From Galerina marginata (taxonomy: Eukaryota; Basidiomycota; Agaricomycetes; Agaricales; Galerinaceae), in contig JAECYW010000010.1 in NCBI GenBank assembly GCA_023014335.1, positions 1,736,001 through 1,800,000 of the forward strand: a DNA stretch of 64,000 nt. Direction: 5' to 3'. A program made the position numbers and the translations under genes. The stretch's first letter is position 1. Each line of letters begins with the position of its first letter. Below are positions 9,910 to 20,379 of the stretch, piece after piece. The notes under the pieces are model-generated. The model was given only the letters and a program-made list of their open reading frames with translations. It was not told the DNA's origin and made no database searches.

Positions 9910-11712
9910 ATGGATCCTCAGATCTCCCAGCTGTTTGCCAGTAATGACCTGCCTTCCGATGGAATGGCGAATATGGTCCAGGAGTTGATCGTTACCCGTC
10001 GGAGAGAGCTTGAGCTGGCACAAAGGGAGGTTCAAATCCTCCAGAATCGTCTTAAAGAGCTCAATCCGATATGTGAAACAATCCAGCAATCAATCAGCGA
10101 CCTCTCGACCCTCGTTTCTCTTCGCCGCTTGCCAACCGAGCTCCTTCGCGAAATTTTCTTGCACTGCCTTCCCGCTCATCGAAACCCGACTTTGAGCGCT
10201 TCGGAGGCTCCCATGGTGCTCACCCGTGTCTGCAGCTTATGGCGATCGGTCACCCTCTCTTCTCCCCGTCTATGGGCGCGATTGCATATCCCGTTCTGCG
10301 ATGATTATCTCGACATTTCCCTTGATGAGGCCCATCGCGCTGATAAGGCAGAAAAATCGATAAAAGTGCTCGAGCTGCGCTGCAACATTGTTGAAGAGTG
10401 GCTAATGCGGTCAGGAACTTGCCCTTTGGACATATCTATTCATTATATGGATTCAAGACGGTTTAGGGACCTCGCTGTTTTAAGGAACCATGGAGAAGGG
10501 GATCTTACTATTCAGCTTTTCCGGATTATCTTTCATTTTAAAGATCGTCTTCAGTCGCTTCAACTGATAATGCACGAGCATATCTACCGCACAAAGTTTG
10601 AAGTCATGGTCCCGGAAGATGGCCTTCCGATGCTCAGAACCCTCAGAACTGGCTTATATTTGGACGCGACCGAACCTAAGAAATCCTCCCCCATCGTGTT
10701 GTTCAATTCCCCCAATCTGAAAAATCTCACAATATATACCGAGTATTGGACATCAGGATTTCTCCCTCTCTCTGTGCTACAGCGGCTCGTTTCGCTGAGT
10801 ATCGACGTCACTTTAACCATTGCCGACGCATTTTCCATCCTCAAAAGTTGTGGTAACCTAGTCCACTGCCAATTAATGGTCATGGACGGAGCCGTCGACC
10901 CAGACAACTGGTTGACTGGAGTGGCTAACCTTCCACACCTCAAATCGCTTCAAATCTTCGATGAAGACGAACCCTCGGCCAACCCCCAATTCATGTTACG
11001 TTTTTACTCTGCCATCCGCGCTCCGCATGTGAAATGGATAAACTATCAACTCTCTGGGCATCCCACGGATGCGACAGATGGCACGTTCCCTGCTCTCCCC
11101 CTTCTTGAGAGCGCCAAAGAGCTCAAGAAGCTGACATTGGACCTCGCGGCACTGCCAGATTCTTTCATACGTAAAGCCCTCGAAACCGTGAGCCGCAGTG
11201 TTACCCATCTAGTATTTGGTCCAGAACCATCTGGCCCATTAAGAAAGATACGGCCTTTATCCGTTGCTCAAAATCTTTTGGCCAGACTGACAGGAACATG
11301 CGCTCTTCGTCTACTAATTATTCCAACGCCATCTGATGATCGAGCTGTGCATTCCCAAGATATACTCATCCCTCGCTTAGAAATATTCGAATCAGCTATA
11401 GGCCATGACATCTCAGACGAAACGGTCCTTCAATTCATTACTACCCGAATGGATCCAGCTTCCACAATGGGGATTGCAAAGCTCAAGCGCGTTCGCCTGG
11501 CGCTTAGCAGGATGAAGCAAACAGATATTGTCGAGGCAGTAACACAATATCAGAAGTCCATGAAAATGGACAGCAGCGCAATCCATTTGGAATTAACTTA
11601 CTTGTCGGAAGATTTTAGAATGCGCCGTATTGACAAACTTTCCCCATCGTGCGGTGTGTTGCAAGATGACAAGGCCTGGCGCCATCTTGAGATCGAGGAA
11701 TCAGTAAGTTGA
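9910..11712 (+). CDS. F-box protein with N-terminal coiled coil and LRR-like body
   Basis: Single-exon protein of 600 residues starting at ATG 9910 (MDPQISQLF). Residues about 20-60 form a charged heptad-like helix (ELELAQREVQILQNRLKEL), followed by the F-box (about 75-125: LRRLPTELLREIFLHCLP, then TRVCSLWRSVTLSSPRLWA). The rest resembles the degenerate leucine-rich body of basidiomycete F-box proteins. The expected role is a substrate adaptor of SCF E3 ligases through Skp1; the target is unknown. The last codons lie next to a GTAAGT, so a small downstream exon is possible. Related broken copies lie at 1-726 and about 12055-12330. Confidence 0.8.
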   Translation: MDPQISQLFASNDLPSDGMANMVQELIVTRRRELELAQREVQILQNRLKELNPICETIQQSISDLSTLVSLRRLPTELLREIFLHCLPAHRNPTLSASEAPMVLTRVCSLWRSVTLSSPRLWARLHIPFCDDYLDISLDEAHRADKAEKSIKVLELRCNIVEEWLMRSGTCPLDISIHYMDSRRFRDLAVLRNHGEGDLTIQLFRIIFHFKDRLQSLQLIMHEHIYRTKFEVMVPEDGLPMLRTLRTGLYLDATEPKKSSPIVLFNSPNLKNLTIYTEYWTSGFLPLSVLQRLVSLSIDVTLTIADAFSILKSCGNLVHCQLMVMDGAVDPDNWLTGVANLPHLKSLQIFDEDEPSANPQFMLRFYSAIRAPHVKWINYQLSGHPTDATDGTFPALPLLESAKELKKLTLDLAALPDSFIRKALETVSRSVTHLVFGPEPSGPLRKIRPLSVAQNLLARLTGTCALRLLIIPTPSDDRAVHSQDILIPRLEIFESAIGHDISDETVLQFITTRMDPASTMGIAKLKRVRLALSRMKQTDIVEAVTQYQKSMKMDSSAIHLELTYLSEDFRMRRIDKLSPSCGVLQDDKAWRHLEIEESVS

Positions 11713-12054
11713 ACTTGTTCGTCAGGATTCTCTGCTTAAGGTTATCTTCTGCACTTTTTATCAGACCTTGCCGGAGGACTGAATTAGAAATAAGATTCAA
11801 AGTTCTCTTTGTATTACAGGATACTCTATATATATAGCATTTCATTTTTTTTTGACAAATGAGATTGACGTTGAGCCTCTGGTAGACTTTTCCACCGTAG
11901 TTCAAGTCTCTCAGGTCCCGTCTCCGAAGCCCACATCATCATTTGTTAATAACCGAATAGCACTAGAGGTATTTCGCTCACTGCATACACCGGACGGTCT
12001 CGAAGTTTAACCGTTCATCGGTTCAGGACAATCTGGAGTACTGGGTGTAATATC

Positions 12055-12330
12055 CAATGCAATCTCATTTCGTCGAACCGCTAAAGAACACTTCCTTCTG
12101 ACATCCTCCATCTACTTTTCTTCCAATACCTGGTCATGCAGCGCAATCCCATCTTGAGCTCTGCCGAAGCGTCGATTCTTCTCACTCATGTTTCCAGCAG
12201 CTGGCGGTTGACTGCACTCTCACCTCCCCGTTTATGGGCTCAGGTACACCTTTCATATTCAGGAGACTACCACACCTGGGCCTGGCACAGCGCCAAATTG
12301 GAGTCTTCCCTGGGCTCTAGCCTGTAGCTT
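12055..12330 (+). pseudogene. F-box gene fragment
   Basis: The frame at 12136-12327 encodes RNPILSSAEASILLTHVSSS and SPPRLWAQVHLSYSGDY. These align with RNPTLSASEAPMVLTRVCSL and SPRLWARLHIPFCDDY of the intact F-box gene 2 kb upstream. Nucleotide similarity extends back to about 12055 (cgtcgaaccgct against cttcgccgcttg), but the frame is lost there. Neither the upstream coiled coil nor the downstream body is present, so this is a short duplicated remnant next to the 3' end of metalloprotease 2. Confidence 0.6.
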
Positions 12331-12433
12331 CATCTGTGTATTGAAATTAAAGTGCCATGAGGCTTGGTATACCAAAAAAAATGGAAATAGGAATATAGGA
12401 GAGAAAACTGGTATTCGCAGATTCGCCGTCTTC

Positions 12434-13595
12434 CTATTTAGTTGGGTCATTACGGAAAGCCTTGATGGACCTCTGCATGAGTTGAATCTGGCCTGGGGTA
12501 AATTCGGTACGACATGTTTCGTCCGTGTAATCCATGTAATTGTCTAGAATATATGAGCAAGCTGGAAGAGAGCTATGACATATTTACTTACGAATAGGAT
12601 CAATACCGGGACCGGTGCAAGTATCTGCGCCGATAGGGCAGCCAAAGTGGGCTTCAGCTTGCGCTGGAGTATCGTCGACTCCGTCACCAACACCAGTGCA
12701 ACCACCCTTGAATTTGGTCAGCTTCGATGCCTCGTAGAATGGCCAGAACTAACTTGGAAAGTATGCCGAAGACCCAGCCAGTGACCGGCCTCGTGGACGA
12801 GAGTGCCCCCTTGACGTTCTGTGCTGGCACCGCCTGGGAGAGTCTTGAAAAGCAGGACGACACCGTCCTCGAGGGGATCAGACGCGTAGTTTACTGGGAG
12901 TGTGGAGTAGCCGTTTAAGCCTGCGTCGTAGAACCTAGTGTTTATGTCAGTCATAATGTCAATCGAAAGGGGAAGATGATTTACCCGACTGAGTAAACAT
13001 TGAGCGAAGTCGATTTGCCTTTGTGGAAGAGGCGGTGCATATCACTCGTTTGTATTCTGTGGAATGATTAGCCCAGTTGAAATGAAAAGATGGCGATATA
13101 CGCACAAGCCTGCATCGATGGTTTCATGCCAGTACCGGCTGATAATGCGCGTCACGCTGGCAAACTTGAAGCTGACTCCCGTCCCGACGTAGCGTTCGTT
13201 GAGCAGCTTCATTTGGTCATCGATCTGTTTTTGCCTTGGAAATTCACCCGTTTATGAACAAGAAATCGAAGAATTTTACGTGACGACGTACGGAATCCAT
13301 CCGCCTACTTCCGTCATGTTCGCCGCGACAATGTTGAAATAGACGTCGAATGTATATTCTTGAATGTCACTTTGACGGGGAATGTGGATCCTGGAAAGTG
13401 CTATCTCTGCATTGGCAATATCGTCGTCGGTAACGACTGTCCCGCAAGGATTATAGTTGCTATTTCAAAGCCATGTTAGAAACTGGACGGGCGAACAAAG
13501 AATCCACTAACTCACGTATAATTATTCGCAGTTGCAGAAACAAAGAGAGTCGACCCCAATAGGAGTGACAGAGCACCATAGGGAGAGAAGATCAT
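12434..13595 (-). CDS. Secreted M43-family zinc metalloprotease (MEP1-like), copy 2
   Basis: About 290 residues in roughly seven exons. The start at 13595 opens a signal peptide (MIFSPYGALSLLLGSTLFV). Next come NYNPCGTVVTDDDIANAEIA, a segment QIDDQMKLLNERYVGTGVSF, and the catalytic motif HEAGHWLGLRHTF (HExxHxxGxxH). A cysteine-rich loop follows (GGCTGVGDGVDDTPAQAE, GADTCTGPGIDP), then the Met-turn HNYMDYTDETCRTEFTPGQ, with the stop at 12434. Junctions keep frame. It is a paralogue of copies 1 and 3, and copy 3 is directly upstream on the same strand. The predicted role is extracellular proteolysis with unknown substrate. Confidence 0.85.
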
Positions 13596-14368
13596 TCCGA
13601 AGGTAATGGGCAGAAACCAGAACGCAAATGGTGGGGGACAAGAACAGCAGTCTGGTCGTCAGCGAAGGGGCTTCATATAGTGTGTACGTTGCTCTCCGGA
13701 GCTAATGCCCTGCAGTTTCGGTCGCCCAAGGTGCCAATTCATCACCAACCTGGCCGAGAGAATCTTGGCGCAAGATGGATCCGTTTCTCCAAAATTAAAT
13801 TACAACAGTGAACGCGATTGAGTGCTCGCCTTCAAGAAAACCTTGAGTTGGTAGTCACTGGAGTATCCGACTAGATCCAGAGTAGTTATCTGGTTCATAA
13901 GCTGGACAGTTTAGAACTGGTAACTTGGTAAGGAGGATCAAGCTCGAGTTGCCAAGATTGGCTGTGGTCAGCGTCAACTGACAACAACAGCAAAACGCCC
14001 TGATTAGGAAGTCAGCGGCTCTTTATTTTTTATTTTTTGTTGTCTGTGCCTCCTTGGCGGGGGTTGACGATGGCGATGCCCTGCCAGGCGTAATTCTCCA
14101 GTCCGGTTTTGCGGACTTACAAGCATGCAGTACCAATTCACCTTCATCACTATAGCTAATAATAAAAATAAGGATTTCTCCGTTTAAAATTTTGTCTGTA
14201 TGTACATAACTTAGAGAACGAAGTTACCTTAACCTTTCTTGTGTTGTAGTTCCTGGAAGCAAGGCCTGAAACTCTAAGAAGCAGCCACTGGTTCTTATGC
14301 GTTTTATGGATTTCATTATTATTTGCATTTCATCGCTCAGGTATACGAACAAGGAAGCTTGGACGAGT
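13596..14368. other. Spacer between metalloproteases 2 and 3
   Basis: Presumed promoter of copy 2 and terminator region of copy 3. It contains a T-rich run near 14020-14042 and no gene-like frame. Confidence 0.5.
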
Positions 14369-15582
14369 TCAAACCTTGACCTCACGATACGTCCTTAGCT
14401 TCGCTCTGATGCGTTTCCCCTGTCCTGCCGTGAAGCCTGTCATGCACGAGTCGTCTGTGTAGTCCATGAAGTTCTCTGCGGAAGAGGTGATTAGCTCAAG
14501 CTTATGTTGACAGCATGTAAGGTACTTACGGACAGGGTCCGCGCCTGCACCGGGGCACGTATCTCGCTTCAAGGGACAACCATAGGCCGCAGACTCCTCA
14601 GGTGGGGTGTCATCGACCTCGTCGCCTGAACCGGTGCATCCACCCTATCCATGAAAGTCAGTCTCCTAATCGAGGTGAGATATGGATGTTAATTTACCTG
14701 GAAGGTGTGGTAAAGTCCCATCCAGTGACCAGACTCGTGAGTAAGGGTCCTACCCATGTTGTACTTTTCGGCAGTGCTGCCCGGAAGTGTCGAGTACAGG
14801 ATGACAACTCCGTCGTTCGAGGGGGCACCGGCGAACTCCATAGGGAATGTAGCGTAGCCGAGAAGACCTTGGCCATCTCCTTCCCGTAGTCTAAAAAGTA
14901 TAAGAAGTTAATATCGATGCTAATTGTTTTATTTTAAAACTTACCCAACAGTATAGACGTTGAGTGTCGATGAATTCCCTTGCCTGATCGTTGACTTCAT
15001 CTCAAGTTCCTGCGTGCTAAAGAAAAGGCGGACATCAGAGATTGCATGACCTGCGAAGCTGCGGAACGCACGAATTGGGTGCCACTCTCAAGAACCAGTC
15101 CTCGTTTTCAATTCGCGAGATGTTAACCAAATTGAAACTAATACCAGTGGTGTTGTAGTCTTGGTTCAGGACACGGACTTGGTCGATGAGCTGCGAATCA
15201 CTGGAGGGAAAGATGTATGTCAGTCACCAAAGCCATCATACAACTCGTTGAATACATACGGAACGAATCCGCCGTCCAAGGTCTCATTAGCGTAGACGAC
15301 ATGGAAGTAGACATCGATAGTCGCAGTGGCGTTCTCAGCCTCCGGAGGCAGACGTTCAGATTGGAACTTGCGCTCGTTGGCGGCCTTCCTAGCAGGATCG
15401 ATATGTGTACCACACCCTCTAATGATTGCCGTTTAGTCAGACGTTAAAAGAAATGAAAAACGGACTACTCACCTGCGGCGCTCGATACCGTGGGGGGCAT
15501 CACGGATTTGTGGTCGTGGCACAGCTGCAACAAGAGACGCAGCAAGCGTGAAAGCAATGCATAATGAAGAGAACATTTTCAT
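14369..15582 (-). CDS. Secreted M43-family zinc metalloprotease (MEP1-like), copy 3
   Basis: Multi-exon gene with ATG at 15582 (a second ATG follows two codons later). The signal peptide is [19 protein letters not shown], followed by [15 protein letters not shown]. The catalytic exon reads [18 protein letters not shown], keeping HExxHxxGxxH but with S, M and Y at variable positions compared with copies 1 and 2. Downstream are [18 protein letters not shown], a Cys-Pro segment, and the Met-turn [19 protein letters not shown], with the stop at 14369. Junctions appear intact. Expected to be a secreted endopeptidase. The differences inside the active-site helix suggest the three copies are old or have diverged in specificity. 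Confidence 0.83.
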
Positions 15583-16156
15583 TTTGTTGTTTATATCGAT
15601 CCAGTCGATGTTAGTGTTCGTCAATGAGCTCTACTAGGGAGAACCTGCTCCCTGGTGAATCGTTGATGTGGTGGGTGAGGAGAACCTGGGGATCAGCTTT
15701 CGCACTCTGCCCTTTTTAAACCCTGGCATAACGACCGCAAAAGGTGATGTCCGGACACAGCCCCATCATGATGAACATGAGCCGCGAGGCGTTTGGACAT
15801 ATAAATAGGACACTCGGTTTCAGAAAGAGTGAAGGGATATTTAGCGCCAGAGACTTTTACATAGTTCGAAGAGCAACGAGAATCGAACCGCCGAGAAACT
15901 TGGAGTGCACCGATTCAGTGGTCTAGGGTGGTACACTGATCTTTAAGAAATAGTCCAATGGATCAGTGGATCGATGGATGGAAAACAAAATTTGCGGGTC
16001 AAGGAATACCATGGGAATACTCGAGTACCTTCACACAAAAATAGAAATGTAGGACAGAATCTCCCGGAACCTTTCTTCGTGCCCCTCTGCAGTCGGTTTT
16101 TCGGGAATAGCATGGCCTGCGGGCTGAAAAAAATACTTTGGAACATAGAAAAATAT
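15583..16156. other. Intergenic, promoter side of metalloprotease 3
   Basis: Spacer between the divergent start of metalloprotease 3 and the tRNA 3' end. The minus strand at about 15868-15898 contains a string like a tRNA T-arm (GGTTCGATTC), but no complete tRNA folds. Confidence 0.4.
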
Positions 16157-16269
16157 GATGAGAGTGGGATTCGAACCCACGCCACAATGTGACCAGATTA
16201 CAAGTAAATTCGGGGCACAACATGCCCTGGTCCTTAGTCTGGCGCCTTAGACCGCTCGGCCATCTCACC
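16157..16269 (-). tRNA. tRNA-Leu (AAG) with 33-nt intron
   Basis: On the minus strand, GGTGAGA pairs with TCTCATC to form the acceptor stem. D-arm GCCGAGCGGTCTAAGGC, anticodon stem CCAGA/TCTGG, a type II variable arm (CACA/TGTG) and T-arm GTGGG-TTCGAAT-CCCAC follow. The anticodon AAG lies at 16233-16235, followed by G37 at 16232 and an intron of 33 nt (16199-16231) at the canonical position after base 37. It decodes CUU/CUC leucine codons. Confidence 0.92.
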
Positions 16270-16543
16270 TTTGAAAGGCAACTCAAACCTTTGCGCACTA
16301 GGCAGCCGTGCACAATTCACCTCTTTTTTTACCAACGGCGACCTTCTTCCGATTTCAATCCGAGGGTAGTTTTATTAAAGTTTATATAGAAAAAAACATG
16401 GTTTTTATTTTGGATGGAAAGGCCGGGCACATACGTAGTACTAGAGACAGTGAGGTCCGAGAGGCGGGTGGAACTTCCACGGAAATTGACGAAAAAATAC
16501 ATAAAGCGAGGGGCGGTCGAAGGACAGTAGTGAATATGGGACT
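16270..16543. other. 3' flank of DUF6535 copy A
   Basis: From about 16380 to 16543 it resembles the 3' flank of copy B at about 22470-22649 (shared ggtttttatt/ggtttttgtc, then gggcacatacgtag-like sequence). Similarity stops before the tRNA, so copy A lacks the longer duplicated tail of the other copies. Confidence 0.45.
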
Positions 16544-19307
16544 TTAAGGCTCGGATGGTGGTAGTGCAGTAACTCCAGTCAGTTTCCTCATGGAAGAACG
16601 GGATCGCATAGATATTGGTGGAGAGCCGCGATCGCGAGGGATGTCCAAAAAGTCCCACCATTTGGAAGAAAATATTGCTGGGTACGGTGGGGCACTGCAC
16701 TCATCAATGTCGTGACCATAGATATCCTCCAGGTCAGAGTTGATAATGCCGGCGTCTATTGTTCTCGCCTTGTAGGTCTGCATTGCCAATAGAAGATCAT
16801 CCAAGCATGTGTGATACGTTTTTTGAAGATATTTTATGTCATGGAGGTATAGTGCGGTGAGATAAAACAAGAGGTTCGGCTCTCGGAAGTCTGGCAAGGA
16901 CATTTGTTCATTCAAGTTGTCCGTTATCATCCGGAAAGTGTCTATGAATTTTCCTTGTATGGCAGGTCGAAGTCCTTCATTTTGGCTGAAGATCTGTTCT
17001 AGACCGACGAAAGCAAAAAAATAACGGATTAAGACGGGAGTGCCTCCTCTGAGTCCTCTCGGAAAGGTTTGCAAACTTCCTTTGGGAGTGTATGGCATCG
17101 GAACACCTACAGCCCCTCGGAAAAACGTCGAAAAAATATTAACCCATTGCCACAAGAGGGCTACAAGAAGAGCCATTCAATGTCAATTTTCAGAAATAGA
17201 ATAGGGATTCAAACTTACGGTCATTATTCTTGTCAGTTTCAACGGAGATCAATTCAAAAAGACAAGTAGGCAAGTCTGCAGTGGAAGAAGGCTTGTATTT
17301 GCCGTTATGAATGTGTGTTGCGAGTCGCATTGCAAGTTCTACCTTGTGGACATTTAAGCCTGTGTTGAAGTCCTTGAAAGGCCGATATGCGTGTCGAAGG
17401 AAAAAAAGCACATTTTCATGATGAAGTATCAATGAAAGCATATTTGGCTCGAGCATATCCCTGGATTCAATATGGTTGGCAATGTCGCAAAATTTTGTGA
17501 AACTGGAAGGACCCTTTTCCTTATTGAATACCATTATATCTCGGAAACGTCTGTTAGTTTCGACTATAGCCTGATGAGGATTATCAAGGGGCTTGATATC
17601 ACGATCGGTGACCCATTCCGAGACTTCGGAAAAGCAGTGGTATCGCGCTGAGTGAAAATTTTCAATGATGTTAGTGTCCTGACTGGTTATATTTTCGTTT
17701 AGAGCCTGTGCGAGATCAAATATGGGGGGGTCATCATAAACATCAGTCAGGTAGCGAGTGAAGCGGCCTTTATATCTATCGAGGTCGTAACGTTGCATGA
17801 ATTGATGTCGCAGTTTCAACCAAGCCATATCGAACTCGGTCCATGTCTTCTTCGTCCAAGTGATCATTACGCAGATACCAAGGTTAATTGATTTGTACTG
17901 CCATACAGACCACAAACTTCCGCCGGTATAAAGTTTGTGACAGACCTGAATCACAGAGCTTAGCATGATACAAAATGCATGTGCCTGCGGCGACTTGTAT
18001 GGACATTGGGATGGGGAAATTGGGCTGGTACGAGTGTAGGGATAAGGTAGAAGCATAAGAACTCCCTGTAGCGCTGGAAGCAGAGTGGTAACGACAAGGA
18101 ACAGTAGGACAAGTGTCGTCACCACGCTGACTGGGATGGTCACCGCTACATCGCCAAATGCCAACAGGAAGTCAATCATACCAGCCAAGAAGAGGACGAG
18201 AGCACTCTGGAGGAGCAGTGGTAACACCGTGAAGATTTTAGGAACGTGCCATTTCTTCAACCCATCAGCCCGCATGTTCAATAGAGCGTAGGTGTCCCGA
18301 GGCGTCAGGTTAGGATAGTTTTGATGTTCTCTGATCCATTGCAGAGAGATCGTGCCGACGAGGACAGTTGCGAGGCTAAGAACGAGACTGATGAACCAGA
18401 AATCATTGATGCGGATAGACGACCTTGCGGGAGAGGAATGTGATCCTGAGCCTGTAGAAGAAAGGAGTACCGGAATGGGAGAGGTGGTGTTATCAAGACG
18501 ATTTGCGATGGTGGACAGTAGAGAGATGATGGTGTCGTTTGGATCGGGCTTGAGTGTCTTGTAAGATTCAATAATAAAAGCTGTGACTACGGCAGAGAAA
18601 AGACCAGCCTTACGCATAATGTGTTAATTAACGATACTGAGAAGCAAGGGTTGGCAGCAACTCACGAATATCAGTAAGTTCTGCACCTCTTCCTTCCAAG
18701 CGTTGCATTGCGTCTTGTCTTTCTTCATGAGAGGTTCCAACAATATACTCCATGGATCGCGCTTGGGCATCGGAGGAGCAGATAGGCATTCGTCGTCAAT
18801 ACTCCATATTTTTGGGAGTTTTGGTTGTTTCTTCTGTCGTGTCTAAACAATGACAGTCAATACGAAGAGGACTGTACTGTGTCGGCGTCTATTTACTGAC
18901 TTGCTCATCCGGTAATACTTCCTCAGGTGCAGCGCTTGAGTGCATGCTCTTACCTGATGCTGCCGGGCGGGGGAGCTCAGGTTGTTTGACCTCATCCTGG
19001 CTCTGAGGATAATCAACTCAGGAAAGATAATACCCGGCCGATTTCCACAACTTACTTGCTCTTCCGGTGGTGAGCCCTCAGGGATCGGTGACCCCGGGCT
19101 TGAAAAAACGCTCTGCAGTGCTTCTAGTATTTGAAGGTGAAGTTGAGATTGTTCCCCATCATCACGGTTCTGAACAAAACAATCGATTCAGGATAGATAA
19201 CACTTGACCAACATCTACTGACTTACTTCAAGTTGCTCATCTAACAACTCCTCCGCAGGCCCGTCCTGCGGAATCCGAAACAGCCGGATATTCGGAGGAG
19301 ATGGCAT
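16544..19307 (-). CDS. DUF6535 multi-pass membrane protein, copy A
   Basis: 826 residues in six exons (minus): 19307-19227, 19169-19056, 19002-18901, 18842-18666, 18608-17219, 17160-16544. All junctions keep phase. The N-terminus is hydrophilic. Exon 4 carries the conserved approach (DPWSILLEPLMKKDKTQCNA) to the DUF6535 core, which starts exon 5 with AGLFSAVVTAFIIESYKTL. Four hydrophobic segments follow in the first half of exon 5, including FWFISLVLSLATVLVGTISL and LLLQSALVLFLAGMIDFLLA. A large C-terminal region follows with FDMAWLKLRHQFMQRYDLD and, in exon 6, EPNLLFYLTALYLHD. The family is basidiomycete-expanded and of unknown function. Codons 2-20 differ from the other four copies, which begin MSSS or MPSS. 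Confidence 0.83.
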
Positions 19308-19432
19308 TATATAAAACTCCGAAAATCGAAAAGAGGGCAGTCAAGATGTGCACAAAGATACCCTAGTCTCGTCCCAAGACTTAACGATACCTGGGCCCGG
19401 GGAAACTGTAAACATATATCGCGATAATCGGG

Positions 19433-19438
19433 CACGTG
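19433..19438. promoter_or_regulatory. CACGTG site upstream of DUF6535 copy A
   Basis: Palindromic E-box 126 bp upstream of the ATG. The same hexamer is present at all five paralogues. Conservation is direct observation; binding by a bHLH-type factor is inference. Confidence 0.5.
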
Positions 19439-20379
19439 TGTTGTGGTCTGTCAAGACTGGCAGTGGAAGGTTAACGTGAGCTTCAAGTTGAAAAGAGAAC
19501 ACAAATACAAGTAGCACCCAAGGAGAGTCACCGGCAAGTAATGAATTATCAAGCTGATGTGGTCGTTAGCCTTTCAGACGATATTAGGCAGTGTCCTTGA
19601 GAATCGGCCAGCCGGCAAAGCAGACAGCTTTGAACTTTCCATCTGGACACTGGATAAGCTCTGTGCTCCAACCTAGCGAGATCGTTGGATAGTGCCAAGT
19701 GTAAAAACCCGCAAGCGCTGGATGGGAAACGAGGATTCCAACTTGGAGGCTTATAAAGTAAGCGGAACGCGACTGCCCACTGGATGATTGGATGGATGAA
19801 TGACGAGGTATAACCGGTGTCCAATTCGGGTAAAGCCAAAGATCGCACGCGCTCTCGTACCCAAAAACCGTCAAGAATGCTCTACTCATGTTCTCATTGT
19901 CTCAAGCAGCCGACTTCCACTCGAACTCTTTTCCCCAAACCCCAGCTACTCAGTAGCGCCAACCAGATAAACTAGCCGTAAACAGACTTGAACACTTCAA
20001 GTGCGTCGCTGGCGCCGTGGCATAGAGTCGCCGTCGGCACCAAGATTGTTGTTGCAAAAACAAGTCGTCTTGCAACGCACAGGGGATCTACGGTCAAACT
20101 AAGTAGCAGTACGCCGGGAAGGGTCCTACCAGCTTCAACTTCCCGTTCCACTTGCAATTCTCCACCCGCTCAAGTTCAAGTATTATCAAGTACGCAAGCA
20201 TAAACCTCGCCCAACAGTAATCACCGGTATTCCCGCCCCTGTTTACTTCCTGTTGCCACTTTCACGCCCGCACCAGTACCTTCTATTGTGGACGTGGGTG
20301 CTGTCGTGTTCTGACTAGCTCAAGTGCGACAGGACGAGGAGACTGTAGTCTGGGATGGCTTTCCTGCCCCCTGGTTCAA
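19439..20379. other. Intergenic upstream of copy A
   Basis: Short stretches near 19460-19520 resemble the promoters of the other DUF6535 copies (agagaacacaaatacaag). The rest has no recognised gene; open frames at 19549-19889 are overlapping and without similarity. Confidence 0.4.

Noticed and set aside
15868..15945. Possible second tRNA next to the tRNA-Leu (minus strand GGTTCGATTC followed by CTCGTTGC)
   Set aside because: The T-stem does not pair over five bases, and no matching acceptor 5' strand or D-arm lies upstream; at most a tRNA relic.
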